This document shows positions 24,637 through 34,759 of a DNA stretch of 64,000 bases, piece after piece. Position 1 is the stretch's first letter, and the number at the start of each line of letters is the position of its first letter. The notes below the pieces were generated by a model, which did no database searches, was not told where the DNA came from, and saw nothing but the letters and a program-made list of their open reading frames with translations. Source of the DNA: Isoetes taiwanensis (Eukaryota; Streptophyta; Lycopodiopsida; Isoetales; Isoetaceae); the NCBI GenBank assembly GCA_021234155.1, contig JAJEKV010000025.1:722474-786473 (forward strand). Direction: 5' to 3'. The position numbers were made by a program, and so were the translations under genes.

Positions 24637-24960
24637 ATTCTCATTCTCCTCGCGGCGTGAACCGTTTGGAATCCATTGACAATGATCCGACTCGTTGAGC
24701 TCGAATTCCCTGAAATGATGACATCATCGACGAAAGGAAGCGAGTTTTTCGACTCATGAGTCGAGAATGACAAGAAAAAGGTATTGAAAGGAACGAGTTT
24801 TTCGACTCATGAGTCGAGAAACACCGATAGAAACAAAGTAAACTCACCTCAATCTCAGGTTTTCAATAATGTTTTCGCAAACATTACGGTCCAATCCTCG
24901 ACATCCTCGTCTCCGTCAGGTTTGTCTCCCTCGTCCCTCGTCGTCTTTCTTGCTTCCATT
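24637..24960 (-). pseudogene. FCP1-like gene of TE-2, 5' part beyond TE-3
   Basis: Minus strand, the frame that joins 17024 after excision of TE-3: HCQWIPNGSRREENEN continues into ENPEQDTAHS. Farther upstream (24855-24960) an acidic stretch, DEGDKPDGDEDVEDW, may belong to the same protein. Two TCGA palindromes interrupt the region at 24747-24820. No start codon can be assigned. Confidence 0.45.
24745..24822. repeat. TCGA-rich palindromes next to TE-3, right side
   Basis: TTTTTCGACTCATGAGTCGA occurs twice (near 24747 and 24798), both followed by GAGAA, with AAAGGAACGAG-like sequence before each. This continues the cluster at 15.9-16.15 kb, split by TE-3. Confidence 0.75.
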
Positions 24961-26519
24961 TGTCTTCCTCCCCTTGAAATGCTCATGAAGCGGATCAAAG
25001 TATGTTGAATGGTTTCAACCATGTCCTTATTTCCAACCACGGATATAGGTTTCATTCCAAAAAAGCATAGCCCCTTGAGAGAACAGGCCATTCATGTACC
25101 ACTCGCGATACAATTTGATCTTCCCGACCAAGGCTGGTTATGAAGTACTTGATAACTCTTGGCGGATAGGAATTCTATGTATAGGACCCGGTCGCACCAT
25201 CCTTAGCGACCTTGTCCATCGATGGAACATCCTCCATAAACCCCCCCCTTCCAGGTTCCATCGCTCTTGAGAGATCATGAACTTGTCGAGATAATGATGC
25301 TCGCTAGACCACCACTTATCCGGTCGAGCCCGATCTTGAAATCAAAACCAAAACTATGTTGGCAAAGCTTGGTGCCTTTCGGTAAGCCAAGTCCGCACTC
25401 ATGATCAAGTTATTATATGGAGTGCATGATCTTGTTGGTGAAGTTAATATCACTGCCCATTGGGAGACAAAGCAGTTGTTTGATTGCCCGGCATGCAAAA
25501 GACAAGGAAACCGAAAGTATCCAGTCGGTCATGTCCCACACGTCTTGTACCAACTTTGCTCTATGTCGGCTTTGTCATAAAAAAGGGTGGGGTCTTCGAT
25601 CATATTGATGGCAAATAGTGCCACGGGTCCAGTGCAGTTCGCACCACCAAATCCCTTGTGTCCCAAAGTAACCAGAAATGGGGGAGCTATAAATGCGCCT
25701 TAAATGGGACCACCCCGAATCCAAGCTTCCTTTTCAAATTGCCATAGCACGTTCAGGGAAAGGAAGGGTTTTGATTTGATACGCTCGGCTTGGTGTTGAT
25801 GTAGGGTTGACATAGGCGGTTCAATTCCTTCATGTCTTCCTCATCAAGGGCAGCCTTTTCCTTGTAATAATCAAAATCATGGTATTCATTAGATGCAACG
25901 TTGCGAGAACTCAAGTGATGCCTTCTTCTAACTTACTTATTTGCCGCTTTAGGATCTGTGGCATAATCCTTTGCGTCCTGCAATTTTAGAACTCCTGGTC
26001 TTCCTCGGCGGGATTGTTCCCTCAAGATTTTGCCTTGTAGGTCAAGCGTTTCTTTGTCCCGTGAGGCCACGTATCCTCTTCATGAGCGCTTGTCAAACAA
26101 CTTGGGGTCGGGCCTCGCTTGGAAATTCTCCATTCTTTGTCCTTGCCTTGCCTCTTGTCCATTGAGCCCATATGTCAGGTCCATTTCTCCCCGGGGCCAG
26201 CCTCGGTGCTAAGAATGAGGTCGTATTGGTCGAGAGAGACTCCCTTTCCTTTCCTTGGTTCTCTTCTTCTTCTCCTCTTCTTCCTCTCCCTCGTCATCTT
26301 CTGTCCCTCAGTGAGAACATATCGCATAGTTTCTCAAAGGTCTTCCACTTATCGGGGAGTCTCTGTTTTCCTTTAGGACGCCGAGGACAACCCAATGCTT
26401 TCCACTTTGTTGCCCTAGCGTGTATGATCTGAGTCGGGATAAGGGCTGCATTCGGACAATGTACCAATGTCGGAGCATAAAAGTATCTACAAACACCCGA
26501 ATAAATAAGCGGTAAAATG

Positions 26520-26930
26520 TAGCCCCGGGTTTTCGACTTCGCGAAGTGAGAAAGTCCCTTGAATGTCTAATTTTCTTTTACTTCACGGGTTTTCTCACTT
26601 CATGAAGTCGAAAGCTCTGCATCCTTTGATTTTACGCATTACCCGCCTTTCTCGATTCGCGCGGTGAAACCCCGATGATAATGTCGGCAAATGTTAGGAT
26701 GGCGGGGGCTTCGACCATTTCGAGAAAGTCCCATTCAATGTCTAATTTTCTTTTATCGGCTAAGGGTTTTTCGACTTCGCGAAGTCGAAATCCACATCCT
26801 TTGATTTTTACGTGTTTATCTCAGGGCTTTCGACATTCGCGGTCGAAACCCCCAGATGATAATCGGGCAAATGTTAGGATGGCGGGTTTTTCGACTCGAC
26901 TTCGAGAATGGAAAGATTCGGAGAGTTATT
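26520..26930. repeat. Two ~180-bp tandem units containing palindromes
   Basis: AATGTCTAATTTTCTTTTA recurs at about 26562 and 26737, and GGCAAATGTTAGGATGGCGGG at about 26687 and 26867. Each unit carries palindromes of the TTTCGACTTCGCGAAGTCGAAA type, the best near 26765-26787, with others near 26532, 26588 and 26825. Confidence 0.7.
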
Positions 26931-28106
26931 TACCTTACGTAGCTGGCACTTTCGCCGCTATTGTGTTCTGGATTGGCTAATCGCCGCCGGTTCGGTTTCG
27001 GCGTCGTAGCAAAGAACTCTGCACTCTGCTTGGCATATCTATCCTTGATCCTTTGCGGCACCTCCTTCTCGGCACAATGCAATGCTTGAGGCTTCCTAAC
27101 GAATGCTGACCGCCTACAACCCGTAACGGACGTCTTTTCCCTTGTGATCTTCCTCGGACTTCAAATTGAACAACTCACTGTCGTCTGCTAAAAGGTATGA
27201 CATCCGCGGGCATTGGATGCAGCGGGGATGTCGCACCATCGATTGAGAATCTCCGGCATGTGTCTTTGGATTAAATTCAATGGTTGAACAAAGGCGGCAT
27301 CTCCGTGCAAACCTTGGCCGTCTAATGTCCGCTGACGGCTTGTGTGATATTCCCAACGGATATCTTGAGCTAGGCGCTCCATTTTCTGTGCCCCTCGAGA
27401 AATCCTGATCGATCATCCGGATCGAGGGTTTGGGGAGTCGACCATATCTTCGTCTCCTTCGTCATCGACTCCTCCGTGTGGTGTCATCATCCCCATCTTT
27501 GTTTTGGTGGACTTTTTGTGTATGAACCACAACATTCCCCAACTGCGAGTGTTGTAGAGTCTTATTACGGTAGAAGTGAAGCTCCCCCGTATTGAGCAGT
27601 TTTTCCACGACTCACGGAAATCTCCATACCAAGCTCCACGGATGTTAGGGTTCCGGCCTCCTTCATCCCTTCGGATCCTTCCACCCAAGGTTTCGACAAT
27701 TTAAAGTAGTGGCCTTTTTTGGTGCCCTTAGCCTTGCTCATGGAAGAGTGAGAATAATTTGAAGCTGCTAATTTTTGGTGCGATAGAACTTACTCTTCGG
27801 CGGTCCCTCGACATGTAGTGTTAAATGCTTTGAATCATGCAGAGAGGCGGAGAGCACAACACCGATTTTCTTTGTACTTGTCTCAGGAGCTCTTCTTGTC
27901 CCTTTGGTGTAGAAGCAGATCTTTCTCCTTCCCACTTGTCGATACCTCGACATACCACCAAGAATCTGCCATTTGTTTCAAGAAGCTCTGTCTCCGGTCC
28001 CTCGATGCCGAAGAATGGAGTTCGCCGCCGATCATCCGGTGAGTCAGGAGGTGAATCTTTTGCAAGAAGAACGGATGGATCAGTTAAGGTATTCCGACAA
28101 AAAAAA

Positions 28107-28124
28107 CCCCGTGAGCTCACGGGG
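28107..28124. repeat. 18-bp perfect palindrome
   Basis: CCCCGTGAGCTCACGGGG is self-complementary over its full length, preceded by a run of A and followed by T-rich sequence. Confidence 0.85.
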
Positions 28125-28261
28125 TGTTTGTCTTCTTCTTCTTCCGCCCGGGCGAAGCATCCCCTCCCTGGCTTCTTGACGGAGTCATTTCTATATGCCC
28201 TCTCATCCTCTTTGGACGACTCGTAAATTAAGTTTCCTCCGCGTTGTGAGTTTAGGACTGC

Positions 28262-28375
28262 ATGTAAAAAAAGGGCGTGTTCTTTAATTTGAAGTTAAGG
28301 ACATGCAATCATTTATGAAAAAGCGGGCTAAAAAAGGGTACAAAGACGGTCGGCTTTTTAGCCCGCCCAAACACT
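28262..28375. mobile_element. Small hairpin element (MITE-like)
   Basis: GCGGGCTAAAAA at 28323-28334 pairs with TTTTTAGCCCGC at 28355-28366 across 20 bases. Further out GGGCGTGTTCTTTAATTTGA faces CCCAAACACTATTTCAAATTG, an imperfect second arm, a layout common in plant MITEs. No target duplication identified. Confidence 0.35.
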
Positions 28376-28379
28376 ATTT

Positions 28380-29085
28380 CAAATTGAATCACATCAAGGG
28401 ACTAAGTGAGTGGGCGTGAAGTTTATCTTCCCGCGGCATTGGGGAACTTCGAGGTCGGAGGGGATCATCGGCGTATGAGCGACTTCGAATGGCGCCGCTG
28501 ACGGTAAAGCCGCTAACGGCGCTTTGCATATGTGTGTTTTTCGGACCGCTGGCCCCTATTACCAAGCGGTTGAATTGATCGATGAGCACGGAGCTAAGGT
28601 AGGAAAGCGAGAGGAGCTGCCGGAATAGGAACTCTACAACTGGCGCCATGGAAAGGGGATCTGTGAGAATCGCAGATGATCTGAAAGTAATAGATGCGAA
28701 TACACTCTTGAAGAGACCGAGAAGAAGCAAAGACTCGGGTGAGGCTGCGGGATCCGCGGATCTGATGGCCCAAGGAATTCTGCGTGAAGAGGTGAGTTTC
28801 GAGAGATGCCTATGTTATTTCGGCTTGTAGAACATGCCGTATGTGTTTAAATAATGGAACCGGGCTGATAAGCTCGACGGATTCAAGGTGTTTCCTTGTC
28901 CCGGCATTTCGCCTTCGAGAGATGATTTACTCTCTAGGTTGAGAGATGCTCGGCAAGGAAACATTGAATCGAGGGTAAAGAAACAGATTCGTTTTAGGTC
29001 TGTTTTTCCATGACTGTTATTTTACTTGGAATGTTGTACATAGATCAGGCTAGGACTAAGGCCGAGGGAGATGCGGTTCAAATGC
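28380..29085. other. TE-2 interior, no gene recognised
   Basis: GC-richer than the flanks. Frames at 28389-28730 (minus) and 28648-28830 (plus) overlap antisense to one another; neither has a motif. Confidence 0.4.
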
Positions 29086-29089
29086 ATCC

Positions 29090-30360
29090 TCTTGTAGTTA
29101 GTCGGAGGGGCCTCCACCTGTCCGAACCACTCCCTCTTCGCAATATTCGAGGAAGATGGTTCAAGGAGAGTGGCTCAGGATGTGCTAGAGGCACTTGGGA
29201 CTAAAAGCAGGAGAATAGAAAGTGTAGTACTTGTAGAGAATGCAAGCCTTGGCTTCCTCTCGTGGGTTTCCACGTGGTTAGTTGTAGAGGCCTCCACCCG
29301 GTCCGAGGCCCTCCCTTCGCACTATTCCGCCGAAGATGGTTCGGGGAGAGTGACTCGACCGGTCGAGGCCACCGCTACGCATAACGAGGAGAATTGGCTG
29401 GCTAGGGATTCTCGACTTGCGAAGTCGAGAATGCTTGGCTTCTGTCTACATTCTCGACTGCGCAAGTCGAGAATGCCTTGGCCATCCGAACTCCGTTTAG
29501 TACACATGGAGTGCCGGTTGGGTAAAAGGCATTCCCCACTTCATGAGCGAGAATGCATACACAAGCTCACGTGGAATGCATGCATTCTGCGACCACACTG
29601 AGGAGAATTGGGTTGCTAAGAGTTGGCTGCGGGACGGTAAAAACACTTCCCGCCGCAATGTCCGAGGAAGATAGAAGGAGAGTGTTTTAAGACCTGCTCC
29701 GCAGCCAGCTCTAGAGTGCACTTGAGTTTCCGCGCCGACTCACGAAGTCGAGAAAGAAGCCAAGAACTTCGTGGTTAGTCGCCGCCGAGGCCTCCACCCA
29801 ATCGAGCCCATCCCCTTCGCAATATTCGCTAAGATGGTTCAAGGAGACGGTCTTTGATTGGGTAGAGGCCATGCGACCACAACACGTGAGAATTGTTGTA
29901 AAGAGTTGGCCCGCGATACCAAAACCACTTCCCTTTCGCAATGTCCGGAGAGGAAGATAGAAGGAGAGTGGTTGAGATCGCCCGCAGCCAGCACCAGTGC
30001 TAGAGCTGCGTTCACTCACTCACGAGAAAGCGCCAGCACTCAGTGGAAAGTCGCCGAGGCCTCCACTCCGGAGCCGTCCTCTTCGCAATATTCGGGCGAG
30101 CATGGTTCAAGGAGAGTGGCTCGTGACCGGGTGGAGGCACTGACATATCAAAGAGCCATTGGCAGGGGTATCACATTTCGACTCCACGAGTCGAGAGAAG
30201 GCCGCGAGGTTCTAAAGAATGTGAAGACATTGGGTGGTCAGGCAATCCGAATCACGCAGTCGAGAATCCCTCAACACGCCAGCCGATCCAGTGTACCTCC
30301 CTCTTCTGCGCCTCGGCGAGTCGAGAAGTTCGACTCGCGAGTCGAGAAGAAGGCTTTATA
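29090..30360. repeat. Diverged tandem array with interspersed TCGA palindromes
   Basis: About five copies of a block reading roughly GAGGCCTCCACCC-GTCCGA...TTCGCAATATTCG...GAAGATGGTTCAAGGAGAGTG, near 29095, 29285, 29640, 29780 and 30055. Between them lie palindromes such as ATTCTCGACTT-GCG-AAGTCGAGAAT (29408-29432, 11-bp arms), one near 29449-29475, and others near 30180 and 30317-30345. The long plus-strand frames here follow from repeated sequence and have no recognisable domain. Confidence 0.65.
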
Positions 30361-30479
30361 CTTCCTTGATTTGTTGGCAAGCGGAAGTATTCTCAACTCG
30401 CCACTCCCTTCTCGCATGTCTCCCCGCGGTGGATTTCTTTGTGAGTTAGAAATGGAGATTCCGTGAAGCAATTCCTATT

Positions 30480-31640
30480 CTGAATTCTTCTTTGGGGAGA
30501 AAGACATTCCTAGTTATTTTACGTTAATGCTCGCAATATCTTACTTCCTAACACCGGTCTCTCATGATTTCTCTCTCGGTTGCTTTGCTACTATAACCAC
30601 TATTCTCACTTGTGCATGTACAATGTATTCAATTCAACCACAAGCAAGAAAAAGATAACAAAAAGTAAAACAATACAAAGATTATTAAGATTAATGAGAA
30701 AACAGAGAAAAGTGGAGAAAAAGGAGAGAAAAGTGGAGAAATAAAGATGAAAAATGAGATTAAAAAGGGTATGATATTACAAAACATACCGGAAGATTTT
30801 TGGATGAGGAGGAGGCTTCCACTTGATTCCATGTGGGTATAGTCGTTGACAAAGCGTGAATAAGGATTTGTCTGGGAACGTAAATTGTATCGGGGATTAA
30901 TAAGAGCCTCTAACAAATGTAATATAAGAAAAATGCACTAAAAGACTTAGGTAAAACTAAAAAGCAAGCACAAAAAAGGGCCTCACTTTCTTCTCAAAGC
31001 AGAACGCCCGCCGAACAATGAACCGCGAGAACTTTGGTATCTGAATCGCCCCGACCAATCAATCGCCGCCGTCATAAGATGGCGCCTGGAATCTTCGGTT
31101 TGATCGACGCCTGATTGGTAAAGCGGAGCCTAAGGAAACAGGGAGCTCAAGAGTGATCAGAGAAAACAGGGGAGGAAGAATGGTGGGGGGAGAGGAAGAG
31201 GGTGCGATTAATTCGGGCTGCACCTCGAAACCTCGTAAAAGTGCAATAATATACTCGCCACACGCGTGGGCCATGCCCTCCATGACGATGGCGGTCGCGG
31301 ATTCTTGGCGTGCCCACGGTTTTGAGCCTCGAAGAAGGCGCACGTGGCCATGCCAAGATATGAAAGGGTTGGTTATATGTTTATATATGTTGTCTTATGT
31401 ATTTAATAAGGTTTCAATGGTTGAATAGTATCAATGGTATATATGGTTACAATGTTCACATATGGTTTAGAATGAGTGTGGTTGTATGCTTTAATATGGT
31501 TATATGATTTTAGTTAATATGGTTGTATGATTTAATATGGTTATATTTAATATGTTTGTATGGTTTTATGTGGTTCATATGGTCATATTTGTGGTGTTTG
31601 GGGCTATATGGTTTTAATGTGAGCTTTTCATTCGGGGAGC
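30480..31640. other. Purine-rich and TATGGTT-rich low-complexity DNA
   Basis: 30650-30770 is a purine run of GAGAAAAGTGGAGAAA phrases. 31370-31625 is built of irregular ATATGGTT repeats (over ten). A plus-strand frame at 31153-31428 has no motif. No gene supported. Confidence 0.55.
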
Positions 31641-31745
31641 ATGTGAGATGAGTAAAATGGAGCCGAGGGAAGTCCAAAGGAGGCCATTGCCCTAGGCTCC
31701 AATGGAGGAGGATGGGTTGCCTTTTGTTGCACCCTTGCAACCTGG

Positions 31746-34560
31746 ATGGTATTCTGCAGAGGGCATAATAAGCTAGCAGTTGATCCATTTGATAGTGTGA
31801 ATGATGAGATTTTGGGAGATGAACATCTTGGAGTTGGCATTGTGAAGCTTCTTATCGAAGTTGATACTATCATGTCCGGGGAAGCTCTAGTGATTGCATT
31901 GTGTGCTCGGGGTCTGCTGGAGTCCCAAGCTCGATTTGAGATGGCCAATTAGATTTATTACACACAAGAATGGTGATACTCTAGAATGCCCCTCTTGAAC
32001 TACACACCCCAAGGCCCACCCAAGGCCATGTGGAAGATTTGGTGGTCGATGAGCATCCTTTGATCACAAGGAAAGACGCTATGTCTTTCATAAAAGGCAG
32101 CCAAAGGTGCCCAAGAGGCCTAGAAGTGACAAATATTTAGAAAGGATGGAAAGTATGGCACCAACCAAAGAAAACCTGGAGGCAATTAGGGGACAAGAGT
32201 GTTGCAACCTAGATTGCCAAATGCATTACAATGTGGATGACCTCGTCAAGGATAAGGTCCCAATACATTGGACAGACTTCAAAAAGATAGGATTAATTTC
32301 ATTTACTCCTTGTGTAGGAATTCCAAACTATGATGAAAACAGGGAATGGCTGCTATATCAATTGAGGGGAATGAAGGTATGTATGAGAGAGCATTGAGAT
32401 GGATTCTTGGGGTGAGCAAGTCTTCATTTTCTGAATCTTGGGGAGCAGGTTAGAAAAGGGCACACTTTGTTCCAACATGGTAATGCACTCACTTTGAAAC
32501 CTAGAGCAAATACTCTAAAGGCCATTGGGTCTTGAGAGCTTTGTGAGATACATGTCTCAATCTATGCCCCACAAGTCGAAGGTGAACGAGCACGGTGTGC
32601 GAGTGGTGCAAGAGTGTTGCCACAACACTATATCCAAAAGGAGTGCCTTAAGGAGGTCAACTCCATCCTAGAAACTACTTGGAGGTAGGCCTCTTTCTCA
32701 ATCACATTTCAGCAAGTTATGGAGCACTCACTTCCGGGACGTGAGTGTCCTACAACACATGCCATTCTCAAAGTGCAACACTTGCATTCAACTCAAGGAT
32801 ACACTTGCATCAACTGCAATAGAGAAAGAAAGAATGGCAATTAGGGAGCAATTTGCAGATCACCAAAGGGACCAAATATCATGTAGGCAGTTGTATTGGC
32901 GGTGGAGAACATTTTTCGAGATGCAAACCCGGACAAATTTTTGTGTATAATTCATGATAAGATGGACCAACACAAGACTTTCTTGCCAAAGCTAGATCCT
33001 TTACCCAAAGCGTTGTCAAAACGCTTTTTGAGGATGAAAGTAAGTCTGGCGGGTGTATTAACACATGGTCATGGGCTGGAACATATGGTCATTTTGTGCT
33101 TGATCTATGGAGAGATGATCCAAACTTCCATGTGAGCTCTATTTTCAAGTGCTTGAGAACACTAGAGAAAGGATCGATAGAAGGGAGGAGGTATTCCCTT
33201 CAAAGACCCATTTTGAGGCTTTGATGGATGATCAACCGCTTTGTTACCAAAGGCAGATAAAAAGCTCACATCCAAGGTGCCTAGTGAATCAAGGAGGACT
33301 TGGGATGATTTCCCCTTACTAGAGAAATCAGCACCGAGGAGCTATGTGTTGAGTTGGACAATGTTGGAAAGAAAACAAGAATAGATGGATGTTTGGGGCA
33401 ATGTCATACTTGACAGCAGTGGGAGTATTCAAAGTTGTGAAAGTGGGATTCATGATGGTTGGGCATACGATGATGATGATATTGATGGATTCTTTGGAAC
33501 TTTCTCCACCAAGCTCAAGAGAGAAAACGTGACCACTCTCCCCGAACTAATGGATGTGTTTGAGAGCTGCATTGACCCCAACCCAATGGCTTTCTTGATG
33601 GATGAGGTTGCAGATTGGAAATCATTTGTAGAAGGATACTTGCTAGATGGCAAGGACCGGTTGATGAGGACACACAAAGCCACTTCAATTCAAGTTTTGG
33701 GTTAGGGATGGAATACCAATCATGCAATATAAGTGGAGACCGGTGACAAGTTGTGGATGCTGTACAAGGTATCGAGTTGTGGCAAAGGGTCTTTCTTTGG
33801 TGAAGTTCTCATTCCTAAAGGGCAGCCAAAACCACTACCTCCCCTTCAAGGCAGTCAAAGACTCTAGCCAACTGGTGAAGGGCATCAAGGATTACATATA
33901 ACGCTTTGGGATGATGTTCAAAATGGAAAGCACACCTCCACTCTTAAGAAAAATCAAATGGACTCCCTAATCAAGTCTTGGGAGAAAGTTGTAACATGCT
34001 TAGAAACCGAAAAATGACCATGTGGGAGGGAGCTAAGAGACGGGTTCTTGCCGAGTCAAGATGGGAGGGTTCTCAAGGTGCAAGCACGTCTAAGAATGCT
34101 CACTTGGGTCCCAAGTGGTTTGTGGGAAGTAAGGCCTCAAAGCCGAAGTGGTTTGATCTTCCCGAGTGGGATCCCTTTGAGGACATCAAGGAAGGATACT
34201 TTGTGCTAGTAAGGCCCCGATGATGAGGATCATCCAATATGGTTAGGGGTGGCACTCTCTAATGTGACCACCACTATGCCCGATGGAGAGGAGTTAAGCG
34301 CCTGGATTCCAAATTCAATATTGGGAGCCCATTGGGAGGCACAAGAAGGGCAACTTGAAGGAGCAATACACCGATGTTTGGGGGAGAAGAAGTGGAGGCC
34401 AAATTATGCTGACCCTCAAAGGAGGGAATTGGTGGAGTGTGTGGTATGGTCATATCCAAGTTCTCACATTGCAAAAGACAACACACACAAGATCCCAAGA
34501 AAGGAGATGGACAAGGCCATGAGCAACCTCCATGCTATATCATTGTATGAGGGTGCATAA
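31746..34560 (+). pseudogene. Transposase-like gene of TE-2 next to its right end, fragmented
   Basis: Plus-strand frames that follow one another: 32107-32397 (GQECCNLDCQMHYNVDDLV, a possible zinc-ligand block, and IGLISFTPCVGIPNYDENREWLL), a shifted stretch with YTCINCNREKKNG, then 32896-33135 with NIFRDANPDKFLCIIHDKMD and LAGVLTHGHGLEHMV, then 33385-33705 (acidic, DDDDIDGFFGTFSTKL), 33978-34223 (WFDLPEWDPFEDIKEGYFV) and 34249-34560 (a plausible C-terminal PIWLGVALSNV segment). IHDKMD followed by a G-HGHG motif recalls a transposase-like family I have seen in non-seed plants, from memory only; I do not name it. Its position 195 bp from the TE-2 terminus suggests it mobilised TE-2. At least four frame breaks are needed to read it through. 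Confidence 0.5.
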
Positions 34561-34731
34561 TATTGAGAAGTTTGAAAACTTTCTCAACTAGTGGTTTGTA
34601 AAATTTATGAGGAAAACAAGTAACCCAATTCTATGTGTGTCATGTGTAATTCTATTCAAGCAATCAATTCAGAAATTTCTTTTATGGTGTGTGAGTCCCA
34701 TTTTCAGTCCGAGTCCCAAAATTCAAGATTT

Positions 34732-34756
34732 GTCCCACTTTAATTAAATACGACTT
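34732..34756 (-). repeat. TE-2 right terminal inverted repeat
   Basis: Inverted copy of 14987-15011. The last base may belong to the TGGC duplication (34756-34759), depending on where the cut lies. Confidence 0.9.
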
Positions 34757-34759
34757 GGC

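Larger units (their letters stand above)
24961..28250 (-). other. TE-2 central region, possible decayed minus-strand gene
   Basis: Minus-strand frames at 25316-25498, 27114-27416, 27413-27688 and 27821-28120 run in the same direction and could be pieces of a large gene (for example ADLAYRKAPSFANIVLVLIS; GAWYGDFRESWKNCSIRGS). I recognise no family, and none has an intact end. Plus-strand frames here are mostly their shadows. Confidence 0.3.
14986..34755 (+). mobile_element. TE-2: 19.8-kb element inserted in the TE-1 transposase gene
   Basis: A perfect 25-bp inverted repeat marks the ends (14987-15011 and 34732-34756, AAGTCGTATTTAATTAAAGT...). TGGC at 14982-14985 and 34756-34759 is the likely target duplication (GGC alone is also possible). 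Excising the element and one TGGC rejoins the transposase frame as TMAAFVPHNY, matching FIPHNY at the same place in TE-3. Without TE-3 it is about 12.2 kb. Contents: a minus-strand FCP1-like gene on the left (interrupted by TE-3), many short TCGA-rich palindromes, GC-richer repeat arrays at 26.5 and 29-30.4 kb, and a plus-strand transposase-like gene next to the right end. Confidence 0.8.

Noticed and set aside
27821-28226. Overlapping long frames on both strands as genes
   Set aside because: Frames on opposite strands share the same DNA, with no motif or intact ends on either.
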